Shown here: one piece after another, positions 1 to 9,047 of the stretch
How the letters are laid out: each line of letters opens with the position of its first letter
How positions within the stretch are numbered: position 1 is the stretch's first letter
DNA from: Niallia sp. FSL W8-0635
Lineage (GTDB): Bacteria; Bacillota; Bacilli; Bacillales; Cytobacillaceae
Assembly (NCBI RefSeq): GCF_038007965.1
Contig: NZ_JBBOYD010000001.1
Coordinates: forward strand, 1,280,501-1,344,500
Length of the DNA stretch: 64,000 nucleotides
Reading direction: 5' to 3'
Notes under the pieces: model-generated
Seen by the model: only the letters and a program-made list of their open reading frames with translations
Databases searched by the model: none
What the model was told of the DNA's origin: nothing
Translations under genes and position numbers: made by a program

Positions 1-1
1 A

Positions 2-439
2 AGTGTGGAAGAAGAAGAGGCAGGAAGAAATTATGAAAAGCTTATTGATTCCTTAGGTGGAATAGATTTGCAAATTTTAGGGATAGGGGAAAATGGGCAT
101 ATCGGTTTTAATGAACCAGGTACTTCATTTTCTTCTCCTACAAGTATTGTAAAACTGGCTGAATCAACGCGAGAGGCAAATGCTCGATATTTTACGAAGA
201 TGGAGGAGGTGCCAACACACGCTATCTCTATGGGGATATCTACGATCATGAAAAGTCGAAAAATCATCTTACTTGTTTCCGGAGTGAAAAAAGCTCCGAT
301 ACTAAATCAGTTATTTCATACAGATGTAAAGGAGGATCTACCTGCATCTATTCTAAAAAAACATCCAGATGTTACGATTATAGCTGATCAGGAAGCACTT
401 TCGATTTTAAAAGAAAGTAAAGGGAGTGTGTATAGTTGA
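2..439 (+). CDS. nagB: Glucosamine-6-phosphate deaminase, C-terminal part
   Basis: The gene enters from the left edge, so only about 145 C-terminal codons are present. NagB converts glucosamine-6-phosphate to fructose-6-phosphate and ammonia in the cytoplasm, the last step of amino-sugar use before glycolysis. The signature GIGENGHIGFNEPG, which carries the active-site region of the family, is present near the start of the visible part and is followed by the expected sequence to the C terminus. The stop codon overlaps the TTG start of the next gene by four bases, which implies translational coupling with the NagR-type repressor. nagA probably lies upstream, outside the window (inference from the usual nagA-nagB-nagR order in Bacillus). 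Confidence 0.95.
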   Translation, partial: SVEEEEAGRNYEKLIDSLGGIDLQILGIGENGHIGFNEPGTSFSSPTSIVKLAESTREANARYFTKMEEVPTHAISMGISTIMKSRKIILLVSGVKKAPILNQLFHTDVKEDLPASILKKHPDVTIIADQEALSILKESKGSVYS

Positions 440-1161
440 TCATAAAAGATTCGCATATTCCCATTTACTATCAATTAGAGATGGAGATAAAAGAAATCAT
501 TAAAAATCTACAACCGGGAGATCCGATTAGTTCAGAACGGGAATTTTCTGAAAAATATGGTATCAGCAGGATGACGGTGCGTCAAGCAATTAATAATTTA
601 GTGGCAGAGGGGGTTCTTGTTCGGCAACGGGGAAAGGGAACCTTTGTTGCTACCCCTAAAGTAGAGCAGGAGCTTTCTGGACTAACTAGCTTCTCAGAAG
701 ACATGCGATCAAGGGGGTTAACACCGCAAACGAAAATTTTAGATTTTAAGACGATTCCATGTCCAAGGGGGATAGCCTCTAAGCTACAGATAGAGGAGGG
801 AGATACGGTGTATGAGTTTAGCCGATTACGAATAGCAGACGATATTCCAATGGCGCTTGAAACGTCGTATTTACCGACTACAGTGATTAAAGATCTTCAG
901 GAAGAGACTTTACATGGCTCTATTTATGAATATGTTGAACAGACTTTATATTTAAAAATTAGTCATGCGACACAAACGATAGAGTCGACTTTATCTCAAA
1001 AAAACGAAAGCACACCTCTTGGCATAAAAGAAGGTGCTCCTGTATTACTAATGGAACGATACAGTTATTTAGAAAATGGTACTCCATTTGAATATGTTAA
1101 ATCGATTTATCGAGGAGATCGCTATAAATTTGTCATTGATATGAAGAGGTCACAATCATGA
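436..1161 (+). CDS. nagR: GntR-family repressor, HutC subfamily (NagR/YvoA type)
   Basis: This 241-residue protein is the usual size for NagR. Residues about 1-70 form a winged helix with the GntR recognition motif SRMTVRQAI, and residues about 90-235 are a UTRA effector domain. NagR family members bind glucosamine-6-phosphate or N-acetylglucosamine-6-phosphate and repress amino-sugar genes. The TTG start overlaps the nagB stop and is preceded by an AGGGAGTG ribosome site. Its own stop overlaps the murQ start as ATGA. Position inside a nag/mur operon makes amino-sugar control the likely job; the exact effector is inferred. Confidence 0.9.
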   Translation: MIIKDSHIPIYYQLEMEIKEIIKNLQPGDPISSEREFSEKYGISRMTVRQAINNLVAEGVLVRQRGKGTFVATPKVEQELSGLTSFSEDMRSRGLTPQTKILDFKTIPCPRGIASKLQIEEGDTVYEFSRLRIADDIPMALETSYLPTTVIKDLQEETLHGSIYEYVEQTLYLKISHATQTIESTLSQKNESTPLGIKEGAPVLLMERYSYLENGTPFEYVKSIYRGDRYKFVIDMKRSQS

Positions 1162-2063
1162 AGAATCATAGAACGACAGAAAAGAGGAACGAAAAAAGCT
1201 TAATGTTAGATGAATGGAGTTCAATCGAAATTGTCCAGTTTATGAACCAAGAGGATGAAGGAATTGCGAAGGCAGTCAAAGAAGCTTTGCCAACGATTGC
1301 TTTAGCCGTTGACGGAATTGTAGAACGGTGGAAACAAGGGGGGAGAATCTTTGTTATTGGAGCAGGTACTAGTGGGAGATTAGGGGTAGTGGATGCTGTG
1401 GAGCTTGGTCCCACTTTTTCCATTGAGCACGATCGCTGGACTGGTATCTTAGCAGGTGGATATGAGGCAATGTGGACTTCTTTGGAAGAGACAGAAGATG
1501 ACGAACAGCTTATACAAACAACCTTGGAAACTTATGAGTTTTCAGCAAGAGATGTATTAATAGGCGTGACGGCTAGTGGATCAACCCCGTTTGTCCTTGC
1601 AGCCATTCATTTTGGAAAAGAAAGAAATGGACTGACAATCGGGATAAGCAATAATGAAAACACCATCCTTTCCTCTATTTGTGACTATGGAATTGAAGCG
1701 ATAACTGGCCCAGAAGTTATTAGAGGATCTACACGCTTAAAAGCAGGAACCGCTCAAAAAATGGTGTTGAATATGCTATCAACCGCATCGATGGTGAGAT
1801 TGGGAAAGGTCTACCGTAATGAAATGGTTGATATGAAATTAATTAATAATAAGCTTGTGTATCGGGCTGTACAGACATTGATGAATGCAACAGATATTAG
1901 TGAGGCAGAAGCAACGCGAATACTAAAAGAAAATAATGACGATTTAAAAGTATCCATATTTCGTGTGCTAGCAGGAGGAACAAAGGAGGAAGCACTTCAT
2001 TATCTTCGTGAGGCAGACGGCCATATAAAGCAAGCAATGCAACAATATTTTCAAAAAGACTAG
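1158..2063 (+). CDS. murQ: N-acetylmuramic acid 6-phosphate etherase
   Basis: MurQ cleaves the D-lactyl ether of MurNAc-6-phosphate to give GlcNAc-6-phosphate and D-lactate, a step of peptidoglycan recycling. The 301-residue length fits the family. The SIS-domain signature GAGTSGRLGVVDA lies near residue 70, followed by ELGPTFS and EETEDD, and a second SIS motif TASGSTPFV is present. The start overlaps the nagR stop by four bases, so the genes are co-transcribed. Its product feeds NagA and NagB. Placement with nagB, nagR and a GlcNAc-type transporter, instead of the Bacillus subtilis murQ-murR-murP order, is notable. Confidence 0.95.
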   Translation: MKNHRTTEKRNEKSLMLDEWSSIEIVQFMNQEDEGIAKAVKEALPTIALAVDGIVERWKQGGRIFVIGAGTSGRLGVVDAVELGPTFSIEHDRWTGILAGGYEAMWTSLEETEDDEQLIQTTLETYEFSARDVLIGVTASGSTPFVLAAIHFGKERNGLTIGISNNENTILSSICDYGIEAITGPEVIRGSTRLKAGTAQKMVLNMLSTASMVRLGKVYRNEMVDMKLINNKLVYRAVQTLMNATDISEAEATRILKENNDDLKVSIFRVLAGGTKEEALHYLREADGHIKQAMQQYFQKD

Positions 2064-2179
2064 TTAATTTCTCTTTAAAGGAGGGATGCCCAAAAGATAA
2101 GGTGAATAGAGGTCTCATATTAGAACGGCAGTAGAGGATGGCATTATATTAATTTATTTTTATTATAGGGGGAAGTTGA

Positions 2180-3631
2180 ATGAAATCATACTTACAAAAG
2201 CTCGGGCGTGCATTAATGCTGCCAGTAGCTGTTTTACCAGCAGCAGCGTTATTAATGGGGATTGGTTATGCCATTGATCCAAGTGGATGGGGCGCGGGGA
2301 GTCCGATTGCATCCTTTCTAATTAAAGCAGGATCTTCCATACTAGATAATATCGCAATCTTATTCGCAGTAGGGGTAGCATTAGGTTTGTCAAAGGATAA
2401 GGATGGCGCTTCTGCAATGAGTGGATTAGTTGCATACTTAGTGGTCAAAACATTATTATCCCCTGCCTCTGTAGCGATGTTACAAGGGATTAATGTGGAA
2501 GATGTGAATTTAGCTTTCTCTAAAATTGAAAATGCATTTATCGGAATCTTGGCAGGTGCTGTTGCGGCAGCACTATACAATCGCTTTAGCAAAACACAGC
2601 TTCCGCCTGCATTTGCCTTCTTTAGTGGGAAACGCCTAATTCCAATTCTTAGTGCCGTTTCGATGCTTGCCATTTCCGTTATCTTATTGTTTATTTGGCC
2701 AGCTATTTTTTCAGGACTTGTTTCTTTTGGGGAAGCAATCAGTAAAATTGGAGCAGTTGGAGCTGGTATATATGGATTCTTTAACCGTTTACTCATTCCA
2801 ACGGGTTTACACCATGCTTTGAATGCAGTGTTCTGGTTTGACATTGCAGGGATAAATGACATAAATAATTTCTGGTCCAGCAATGGTGAAAAAGGAATTA
2901 CTGGTATGTATCAGGCTGGATTCTTCCCAGTAATGATGTTTGGGCTTCCAGCAGCAGCTCTTGCAATGTATCATACAGCAAAAACGAAACGAAAAAAACA
3001 AGTGGCTTCTTTAATGCTTGCAGCAGGAATCGCTGCCTTTGTAACGGGGGTTACAGAACCAATTGAATTTGCATTTATGTTTGCAGCACCGGCACTATAC
3101 GTTGTTCATGCTTTGTTAACGGGTATTTCGCTCTTTGTTGCAGCGAGCTTTCATTGGACAGCAGGCTTTAGCTTTAGTGGAGGATTAATTGATTTCGTAT
3201 TAAGTTCTCAATTGCCATTAGCTAATAACCCATATATGCTAATTGTTCAAGGACTAGTATTTGCCGTTATCTACTATACATTATTCCGTTTTCTTATCAC
3301 TAAATTTAATTTTAAAACACCAGGTAGAGAAGATGATGAGTTAGTTAATGAATCTTTAGATCAAGTGGCCGTTACAACGGATAATAAATTTGCAGTGATG
3401 GCTTCTGAAATTTATGAAGGTCTTGGCGGAGACAGTAATGTAACATCTGTTGATAATTGTGTTACACGTTTGCGAATTGAAGTAAAAGATATGGATGCGG
3501 TGAATCAACAGAAAATAAAATCTACTGGTGTACCAGGGATTAATATTGTTGGAAAAACAAGTATTCAAGTAATTGTTGGAACAAATGTTCAATTTGTTGC
3601 AGATGAAATTGAAAAGATTAGAAAAGTGTAA
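2180..3631 (+). CDS. nagP: PTS transporter, N-acetylglucosamine-type EIICB
   Basis: A 483-residue membrane permease of the glucose/GlcNAc PTS family. The EIIC domain comes first (residues about 1-380, around ten hydrophobic segments, with the GLHHALN and GVTEPIEF motifs), followed by an EIIB domain whose phosphorylated cysteine is C427 in NCVTRLR. There is no EIIA domain, so phosphate must come from another protein. The C-then-B order matches NagP/NagE and differs from MurP, which has B first. It follows murQ after 116 bases with an AGGGGGAAG ribosome site. Uptake of GlcNAc is the safest call; MurNAc or muropeptide sugars are possible from the context. Confidence 0.85.
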   Translation: MKSYLQKLGRALMLPVAVLPAAALLMGIGYAIDPSGWGAGSPIASFLIKAGSSILDNIAILFAVGVALGLSKDKDGASAMSGLVAYLVVKTLLSPASVAMLQGINVEDVNLAFSKIENAFIGILAGAVAAALYNRFSKTQLPPAFAFFSGKRLIPILSAVSMLAISVILLFIWPAIFSGLVSFGEAISKIGAVGAGIYGFFNRLLIPTGLHHALNAVFWFDIAGINDINNFWSSNGEKGITGMYQAGFFPVMMFGLPAAALAMYHTAKTKRKKQVASLMLAAGIAAFVTGVTEPIEFAFMFAAPALYVVHALLTGISLFVAASFHWTAGFSFSGGLIDFVLSSQLPLANNPYMLIVQGLVFAVIYYTLFRFLITKFNFKTPGREDDELVNESLDQVAVTTDNKFAVMASEIYEGLGGDSNVTSVDNCVTRLRIEVKDMDAVNQQKIKSTGVPGINIVGKTSIQVIVGTNVQFVADEIEKIRKV

Positions 3632-3690
3632 ACAATAAAGAAAAACAAGACTACTAATAAATAATAGTCTCAACAGATATAATTTAATCA

Positions 3691-3733
3691 AAAATGCGGT
3701 AGTCTCTCTTTTGGTGGGACTATCGCATTTTTA
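3691..3733 (+). terminator. Rho-independent terminator after nagP
   Basis: AAATGCGGTAGTC pairs with GGACTATCGCATTT across a short loop and is followed by a T run. It ends the nagB-nagR-murQ-nagP transcript. Confidence 0.85.
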
Positions 3734-3892
3734 GATTTTAAGAAAGTAGAAAAAGTTAGCAGGTTTACAGGTATCTTATCTAGAATCAGCATAGATAAGG
3801 AAAATAAGGAACTGATAAAAAGAAAATTATTTTAAACGAAGGGATATTTTAATAGGCAATAAAAAAGATGGAATGAACTGGAGGAATTCAAA

Positions 3893-4651
3893 ATGTCGAT
3901 TGATATAAATTGTGATTTAGGAGAAAGCTATGGTGCTTATCATATAGGGAATGATGAAGAGATAATCCCCTTTGTAACAAGTGTTAATATTGCCTGTGGT
4001 TTTCATGCAGGTGATCCAACAACGATGAGAAAAACGGTAAGCCTCGCTCTTGGGAATAAAGTAGCGATTGGAGCACATCCTGGCTTTCATGATCTATTGG
4101 GGTTTGGAAGAAGAGAAATAAAAATGGCAGCCAGTGAAGTATATGATCTTGTTGTTTATCAGATAGGAGCATTAGAGGCGATTGTAAAAGCAGAAGGTGG
4201 AAAGATGCAACATGTAAAGCCTCATGGTGCATTATATAATATGGCAGCGAAGGATAGCCAATTAGCAGATGCAATCGCTAAAGCTGTTTATAAGGTGAAT
4301 CCTGAATATATCCTCTTTGGTTTAGGGGGCAGCGAACTAATCAGGGCTGGTAAACGATATGGTTTAAAAACAGCTAACGAAGTATTTGCAGATCGTACAT
4401 ATCAGTCAGACGGAAGCTTAACTCCACGTACACAGGAACAAGCTCTCATACAGGATCCGGTTCATGCAGCAGAACAGATACTTCACATGGTCAAAGAGAA
4501 AAGAGTAGTCTCGATTCAAGGAGATGAGGTTCCTATTCAAGCAGATACTATATGCATTCATGGGGATTCCAATCATGGCTTATCTATCGTAAAAAAAATC
4601 AGATCAACTCTCATTCAATCAAAAATAAATATAAAAAATTTCATGCAATAA
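3893..4651 (+). CDS. pxpA: 5-oxoprolinase subunit A (LamB/YcsF family)
   Basis: The 252-residue protein begins with the family hallmark DINCDLGES and contains [19 protein letters not shown] and VKPHGALYN, all diagnostic for the LamB/YcsF family. PxpA acts with the PxpB-PxpC pair to hydrolyse 5-oxoproline to glutamate using ATP. A GGAGG site lies eight bases before the ATG. The partner genes pxpB and pxpC, usually adjacent, are absent from this window, so it is transcribed alone or its partners lie elsewhere. An 8-bp inverted repeat (CTTATCTA, 3775-3782 and 3792-3799) lies upstream and could be an operator. Confidence 0.9.
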   Translation: MSIDINCDLGESYGAYHIGNDEEIIPFVTSVNIACGFHAGDPTTMRKTVSLALGNKVAIGAHPGFHDLLGFGRREIKMAASEVYDLVVYQIGALEAIVKAEGGKMQHVKPHGALYNMAAKDSQLADAIAKAVYKVNPEYILFGLGGSELIRAGKRYGLKTANEVFADRTYQSDGSLTPRTQEQALIQDPVHAAEQILHMVKEKRVVSIQGDEVPIQADTICIHGDSNHGLSIVKKIRSTLIQSKINIKNFMQ

Positions 4652-5027
4652 GAGACGTGACTTTCTTTTAATGACAATTTAACAGTTTTCCCAACCAAAT
4701 CAAAGCAAAATCAACGCTTCTATAAGACATTTTAAAAAATAATGGAAAAACAACGAAATTTAATGAAAAAAATGGGACTTTTATTACATTAAGATGTATA
4801 ATATATTTCATTAATGTTACAAAGGGTAGCTCAGTTAACTATTTTGTAACAAATTTAATGGATAAACACTATTAAGGTAGTAATAACTAAATGAAGAACT
4901 CGAATAGAGATAACAAACATTAAAATCTGTTAATGGAATTTTTTATATTCTTTTCATTATTTTAGTAGAAATGTTTTTGATAGCTATCTGTCCATTGATT
5001 CACTGGGTTTTGTTGGGAGTGGGGGAA
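4652..5027 (+). promoter_or_regulatory. Upstream region of the ECF sigma gene
   Basis: This 376-base gap has no convincing gene. TATAAT at 4797-4802 is a plausible -10 box. A 9-bp inverted repeat, TGTTACAAA at 4815-4823 and TTTGTAACA at 4843-4851, lies just downstream and could be a protein-binding site or hairpin in a long leader. I did not find a clear ECF-type autoregulated promoter. Confidence 0.4.
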
Positions 5028-5543
5028 GTGGGTTCGATTGAAGAGCTCTATAGACAATATAATCAAGAATTAATTCATTTTCTAATATATTTAGGGGTTA
5101 AAAAGGAGGAGGTAGAAGATTTAGTTCAAGAGGTTTTTATAAGAGTTCTTAAAACAAAGTGTCTCTTTAAAGGGGAGAGCAGTGCGAGAACTTGGTTATA
5201 TACGATTGCAAAAAATATAGCCATTGATCATTTTCGAAAGCAAAAAAGTTTCTATTCATTTGATAGCGAAATTCCTATTCATATAAAAGATGAACAGCCA
5301 CTTCCTGATGAGATTACACTGCAAAAAGAACAGCTGGATTGGATTAAACAGTTACTTAGATGCTGTACAGCGGATCAAAAAAAGGTCATTTATTGTAGGT
5401 ATTTAAAAGAAATGTCTATTGGAGAAACAGCAATCAATTTAGGCTGGTCTGAAAGCAAGGTGAAGACAACACAGCATCGAGCCTTAAAGCTACTTAAAAG
5501 AAGCCTAGTAAACTCTTCAAATATGGGTGTGGCTTTGAAATAA
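5028..5543 (+). CDS. ECF-type RNA polymerase sigma factor
   Basis: The protein has a region 2 with EDLVQEVFIRVLK and the -10 recognition part ARTWLYTIAKNIAIDHFR, and a region 4 helix-turn-helix with MSIGETAINLGWSESKVKTTQHRALK. There is no region 1 or 3, which defines the ECF class. I chose the GTG at 5028 (171 residues) because GGGAG at 5015-5019 gives proper spacing and sequence similarity starts there; an upstream ATG at 4971 would add a hydrophobic stretch without a ribosome site. ECF factors are normally followed by an anti-sigma gene, but here the next gene is on the other strand. The regulon is unknown. Confidence 0.85.
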   Translation: MGSIEELYRQYNQELIHFLIYLGVKKEEVEDLVQEVFIRVLKTKCLFKGESSARTWLYTIAKNIAIDHFRKQKSFYSFDSEIPIHIKDEQPLPDEITLQKEQLDWIKQLLRCCTADQKKVIYCRYLKEMSIGETAINLGWSESKVKTTQHRALKLLKRSLVNSSNMGVALK

Positions 5544-5635
5544 GCGGCACTAAGAATAGCTAGGGGGATATGAAGGAAGTGGGGGATAATACTTGCTATC
5601 TCTTGTTCATTTTCTAATTCGTAAATGTATGTAAA

Positions 5636-5664
5636 AAGAAATAAGTGGAGGATGCCCCCACTTA
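5636..5664 (-). terminator. Terminator after dtpT
   Basis: On the minus strand AAGTGGGGG pairs with CCTCCACTT around a short loop and is followed by a T-rich stretch. Confidence 0.7.
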
Positions 5665-5673
5665 TCTCTATGT

Positions 5674-7167
5674 TTATTTTATTCCCTTCATCTTGTTCTG
5701 AATCATTGGTGATAAAAAGAAAAGGATAATACTTAAGAAAATAGCTGCTCCACCTAAAAGACCAAAGTATGCAACTTCTGATATTTTTGTAAATAACGGA
5801 GCAATTTGTGCATTTAACGCTTGCGCTGCTGCACTTGATAAAAACCAAAGACTCATCGTTTGTGCAGAGAAGGCCTCTGGCGCAAGCTTCGTTGTTGCGG
5901 ATAAACCTACCGGAGATATACATAGCTCCCCAACTACTACAAGGAAATAGCTTAATACTAACCATAATGGGCTTACTAGTGTACTCTCTCCACTTATATA
6001 GGCTGGTAACATCATGATGATGAAGGATAAACCAGCAAACAATAACGCAATGGAAAACTTCTTAGAAACAGAAGGCTGACGATTACCTAACTTCACCCAA
6101 ATCCACGCAAATACTGGTGCAAAAATAATGATGAACAATGGATTGATGGATTGGAAAATTGTCGGTGAAAGACTTAAACCAGCAAACTCTAATTGTGTTC
6201 GTTTATCAGCGTAGGTAGCAAGAATTGTAGATCCTTGTTCTTGAATAGCCCAAAACATAACAGCAGCTAAGAACAATGGAATATACGCAATCAATCTAGA
6301 ACGCTCATCACGAGTTGTTTTTGGACTGCGATACATAACTGTGAAATAAATCGCTGGAATTAAGAATCCAAGAATTCCGATAATCGTGATAAATGAATCA
6401 AATGTAAGCCAACCTAAAGAAATAGTAATGGCTACAATAATGGCAAGGACAACTATACCAATACCAATGGAAGAAAATACTTTTTTCTTTTCATCTTTTG
6501 ACAATGGATTTGGCACAACTGTACCAGCAAGTCCTAGATTCTTCTTCTTTGTTACCATGAATACAATTAATCCTAATAACATACCAACTGCCGCAAGTCC
6601 GAAACCAAGATGGAAGCTATAATTCATTCCAATCTCTCCGACGATAATTGGTGCTAGGAAACCACCAAGGTTAATACCCATGTAGAAAATACTAAAACCA
6701 GCATCACGACGAGCGTCTTCTGGGCTATACATCTCCCCAACAATGCTTGATACGTTCGGTTTTAATAATCCTGTTCCGATAACAATTAAGACCATTGAAA
6801 TAAAGAACATCGTAATACTGCCTGGAACTGCCAAAACAATATGACCAAGCATGATGAAAATACCACCATAGAAAACGGCCATAGACGTTCCAAAAATTCT
6901 ATCTGCAAACCATCCGCCAATAATACCGGACATATAGACAAGGGAACCGTAAATAGAAACTATAGCAATTGCAGTTCCCTCCGAGATACCTAATCCGCCT
7001 TTAGATACTTCATAGTACATATAATAAACCAGGATGGCTCTCATTCCATAATAGGAAAACCTCTCCCAAAATTCTGTAAAGAAAAGTGTGAATAATCCTT
7101 TAGGGTGCCCAAAAAATCCCTTTTGGGGAACACTGTCCACAATTTTCTGTTTATTTGATTCTGACAT
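5674..7167 (-). CDS. dtpT: Proton-coupled di-/tripeptide transporter (POT family)
   Basis: This 497-residue protein is a POT/PTR member of the major facilitator superfamily that imports di- and tripeptides with protons. The N-terminal motif ExxERFxYYG is present as EFWERFSYYG, and the second family signature appears around GLLKPNVSSIVG. About fourteen hydrophobic segments can be counted, as usual in bacterial POTs. A canonical promoter on the minus strand (TTGACA, TATTAT) and an AGAGGAGG site precede it. It is monocistronic. pepT lies nearby on the same strand, so imported tripeptides could be cleaved by that enzyme, although the genes are separate transcripts. Confidence 0.93.
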   Translation of the reverse strand: MSESNKQKIVDSVPQKGFFGHPKGLFTLFFTEFWERFSYYGMRAILVYYMYYEVSKGGLGISEGTAIAIVSIYGSLVYMSGIIGGWFADRIFGTSMAVFYGGIFIMLGHIVLAVPGSITMFFISMVLIVIGTGLLKPNVSSIVGEMYSPEDARRDAGFSIFYMGINLGGFLAPIIVGEIGMNYSFHLGFGLAAVGMLLGLIVFMVTKKKNLGLAGTVVPNPLSKDEKKKVFSSIGIGIVVLAIIVAITISLGWLTFDSFITIIGILGFLIPAIYFTVMYRSPKTTRDERSRLIAYIPLFLAAVMFWAIQEQGSTILATYADKRTQLEFAGLSLSPTIFQSINPLFIIIFAPVFAWIWVKLGNRQPSVSKKFSIALLFAGLSFIIMMLPAYISGESTLVSPLWLVLSYFLVVVGELCISPVGLSATTKLAPEAFSAQTMSLWFLSSAAAQALNAQIAPLFTKISEVAYFGLLGGAAIFLSIILFFLSPMIQNKMKGIK

Positions 7168-7534
7168 GATGAAACCTCCTCTATTATTTTAATATAATAC
7201 TGAAAAGATACTAGATTTGTCAAAAAAATTTTTGATGAAACATGTAGATAGGAAAATATATGTTTTTTTTCTTTTTGAAGTCAAAATAATAAGTGTTTTA
7301 TGAAAATAATAAATATTTCTAATATAATTATTTTTGGATTCTTGGCTTATTAATAAGTCATTGGAATAGAAATAAGCTTTAGGGGAGAAATTTACGGAAT
7401 ATAGACTCGCGTATAAAAGGGAGTTAAGAGAGAGGGGATAGAAAAAAGGAATCTAAAAAATAATAGATTCCTCCTCTTTAGATTCCTATTATATGGTAGT
7501 GCTAACAGTATGCTCACACTAATAGACGTATCAA
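7168..7534 (-). promoter_or_regulatory. Intergenic region with the dtpT promoter
   Basis: On the minus strand TTGACA (plus positions 7218-7223) and TATTAT (7194-7199) are separated by 18 bases, a good sigma-A promoter for dtpT. The remainder is very AT-rich and includes the rpe terminator at 7442-7471. No gene is seen. Confidence 0.75.
7442..7471 (-). terminator. Terminator after rpe
   Basis: On the minus strand GGAATCTA pairs with TAGATTCC and is followed by TTTTTT. It lies about 65 bases past the rpe stop. Confidence 0.75.
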
Positions 7535-8179
7535 TTATCCACGTATCGCTTTAATTGCTTCTTCGCGATTTGGATTATTATAGATGAATGACCCAGCAAC
7601 AAGAACATTAGCCCCTGCCTCTTTCACTAAAACGGCTGTTTCAGCATTAATTCCACCATCAACTTCAATCTCAAGTGCAGGATTTAATTGATCTGCTAAT
7701 TGGCGAACTTCTCTAATTTTCGGAAGTACATTAGGGATGAAGGCTTGTCCGCCAAATCCAGGATTAACGGTCATCAAAAGAACCATGTCAATATCTTCGA
7801 TAATATGTTTAATCATTTCAACAGGAGTACTTGGATTTAAAACTACTCCGGATTTTACCCCGTTTTCTTTAATCAATTGAATAGTACGGTGTAGATGGCG
7901 ACATGCTTCCACATGTACTGTGATGATATCAGCCCCAGCTTTTGCAAATTGCGGTATATAGGAATCGGGGTTTTCAATCATTAAATGAACATCTAAAGGT
8001 AATGATGTAACGGGTCGAATTGCTTCGACAATAAGTGGACCGATGGTGATGTTTGGAACAAAATGGCCATCCATTACATCAACATGAATGTAATCAGCTC
8101 CACCTAACTCAACATCTTTAACTTCCTCCCCTAGCTTCGCAAAATTAGCGGAGAGAATGGAGGGTGCAACTTTAATCAT
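7535..8179 (-). CDS. rpe: Ribulose-phosphate 3-epimerase
   Basis: The enzyme interconverts ribulose-5-phosphate and xylulose-5-phosphate in the pentose phosphate pathway. From the ATG at 8179 the protein has 214 residues and starts MIKVAPSILSANF, the usual family start, preceded by AAGGAGG seven bases upstream. The metal and substrate motifs HVDVMDGHFVPN, DVHLMI, NPGFGGQ and EVDGGI are all present. A longer reading frame to 8269 lacks support. It stands alone instead of next to the rsgA-thiamine genes where the housekeeping copy usually sits, so it may be a second copy. Confidence 0.95.
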   Translation of the reverse strand: MIKVAPSILSANFAKLGEEVKDVELGGADYIHVDVMDGHFVPNITIGPLIVEAIRPVTSLPLDVHLMIENPDSYIPQFAKAGADIITVHVEACRHLHRTIQLIKENGVKSGVVLNPSTPVEMIKHIIEDIDMVLLMTVNPGFGGQAFIPNVLPKIREVRQLADQLNPALEIEVDGGINAETAVLVKEAGANVLVAGSFIYNNPNREEAIKAIRG

Positions 8180-8310
8180 ATGTAAGCCTCCTTTTTCGTA
8201 GTGGTTTAAAATAAATGAATTAATAAATATGTACATGAAAATTATAGCAGAACGTGAGGTGTTGAACAAGCGGATTGAATGCGGTTACGTTTTTACAGTG
8301 GAAGGTGTGA

Positions 8311-8359
8311 AAAAAATAGTAGCCACTTCGTAATATGGAAGGATTAGAAGAAGTGGCTA
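8311..8359 (-). terminator. Terminator after the 140-residue hypothetical gene
   Basis: TAGCCACTTC (8320-8329) and GAAGTGGCTA (8350-8359) form a 10-bp perfect stem. On the minus strand it is followed by a T run. Confidence 0.8.
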
Positions 8360-8388
8360 TCAGAATTGAATCACTTACTTTAAAAGAA

Positions 8389-8811
8389 TTATAATTTATT
8401 TATGATTTCTTTTTGAATTTCAGCAGTTGCAGCTGCATAATTTGTTGATATACAAGAAACTAACATTTCTTTGTTTTTATAGAAAGGTTCTTTGTTTTTA
8501 TTATAGTAAAAACGTACACTCTCTTCTTCTTTAAAGAATTCCTTCCCAATTTTTAATAGAGTAGTAATTGGCAAGGTATCAAAAGAAACAGTGCTTTCTT
8601 CATGCTTTGGAGTCGGAATAGACTGTTCTTGATCTGTTTGCTTAAACTCTTTCACTACTTTTTTAAGAACCTTTTCTTGAGCAATTACCTGTTTAAAAAG
8701 TTTTTTGCGCACTCTTTTTTTCTTGGATTGAAGTCCAAATGTTTCTAATATATAGTGATGTAATTCTGTATTTTGTGTAACTTCTTCTTGCATTTTACTG
8801 ATTGTATTCAT
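8389..8811 (-). CDS. Hypothetical protein, lysine-rich
   Basis: I do not recognise this 140-residue protein. It has no signal peptide or membrane segment. Residues about 28-60 are strongly basic (KKKRVRKKLFKQ) and predicted helical, the middle is polar (SIPTPKHEES), and the C-terminal third contains alternating charged and aromatic residues. It has its own terminator downstream and an AGAGGAG-like site upstream of the ATG, so it is probably a real single-gene transcript. Its neighbours (rpe and pepT) give no clue to function. Confidence 0.65.
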   Translation of the reverse strand: MNTISKMQEEVTQNTELHHYILETFGLQSKKKRVRKKLFKQVIAQEKVLKKVVKEFKQTDQEQSIPTPKHEESTVSFDTLPITTLLKIGKEFFKEEESVRFYYNKNKEPFYKNKEMLVSCISTNYAAATAEIQKEIINKL

Positions 8812-9021
8812 TGCAAAACTCCTCTAATCTTTTCTTTCACCACTAAATCCATGGAATATAGGGATTTTGGCACTGAATTATTATATACTAAACTATTAAA
8901 AGTACAAAGTTTAATTCGGTATTCGAAATATATTCAGGGTGAGATGGCTTAATAATGAAAGGTTATATTGTTGTTATTGAGTAAATTCCCTTCACTTTTC
9001 GTAGGAACATTTAAATGATAA

Positions 9022-9042
9022 AAAGAAGGCATAGAGCCTTCT
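9022..9042 (-). terminator. Terminator after pepT
   Basis: AGAAGGC (9024-9030) pairs with GCCTTCT (9036-9042). Read on the minus strand the stem is followed by TTTTTATC. Confidence 0.75.
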
Positions 9043-9047
9043 TTCTA

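Noticed and set aside
2064..2179. AAAGGAGGGATGCCC, a ribosome-site-like sequence with short frames between murQ and nagP
   Set aside because: The frames are only 4 to 10 codons and the site is too close to the ATG.
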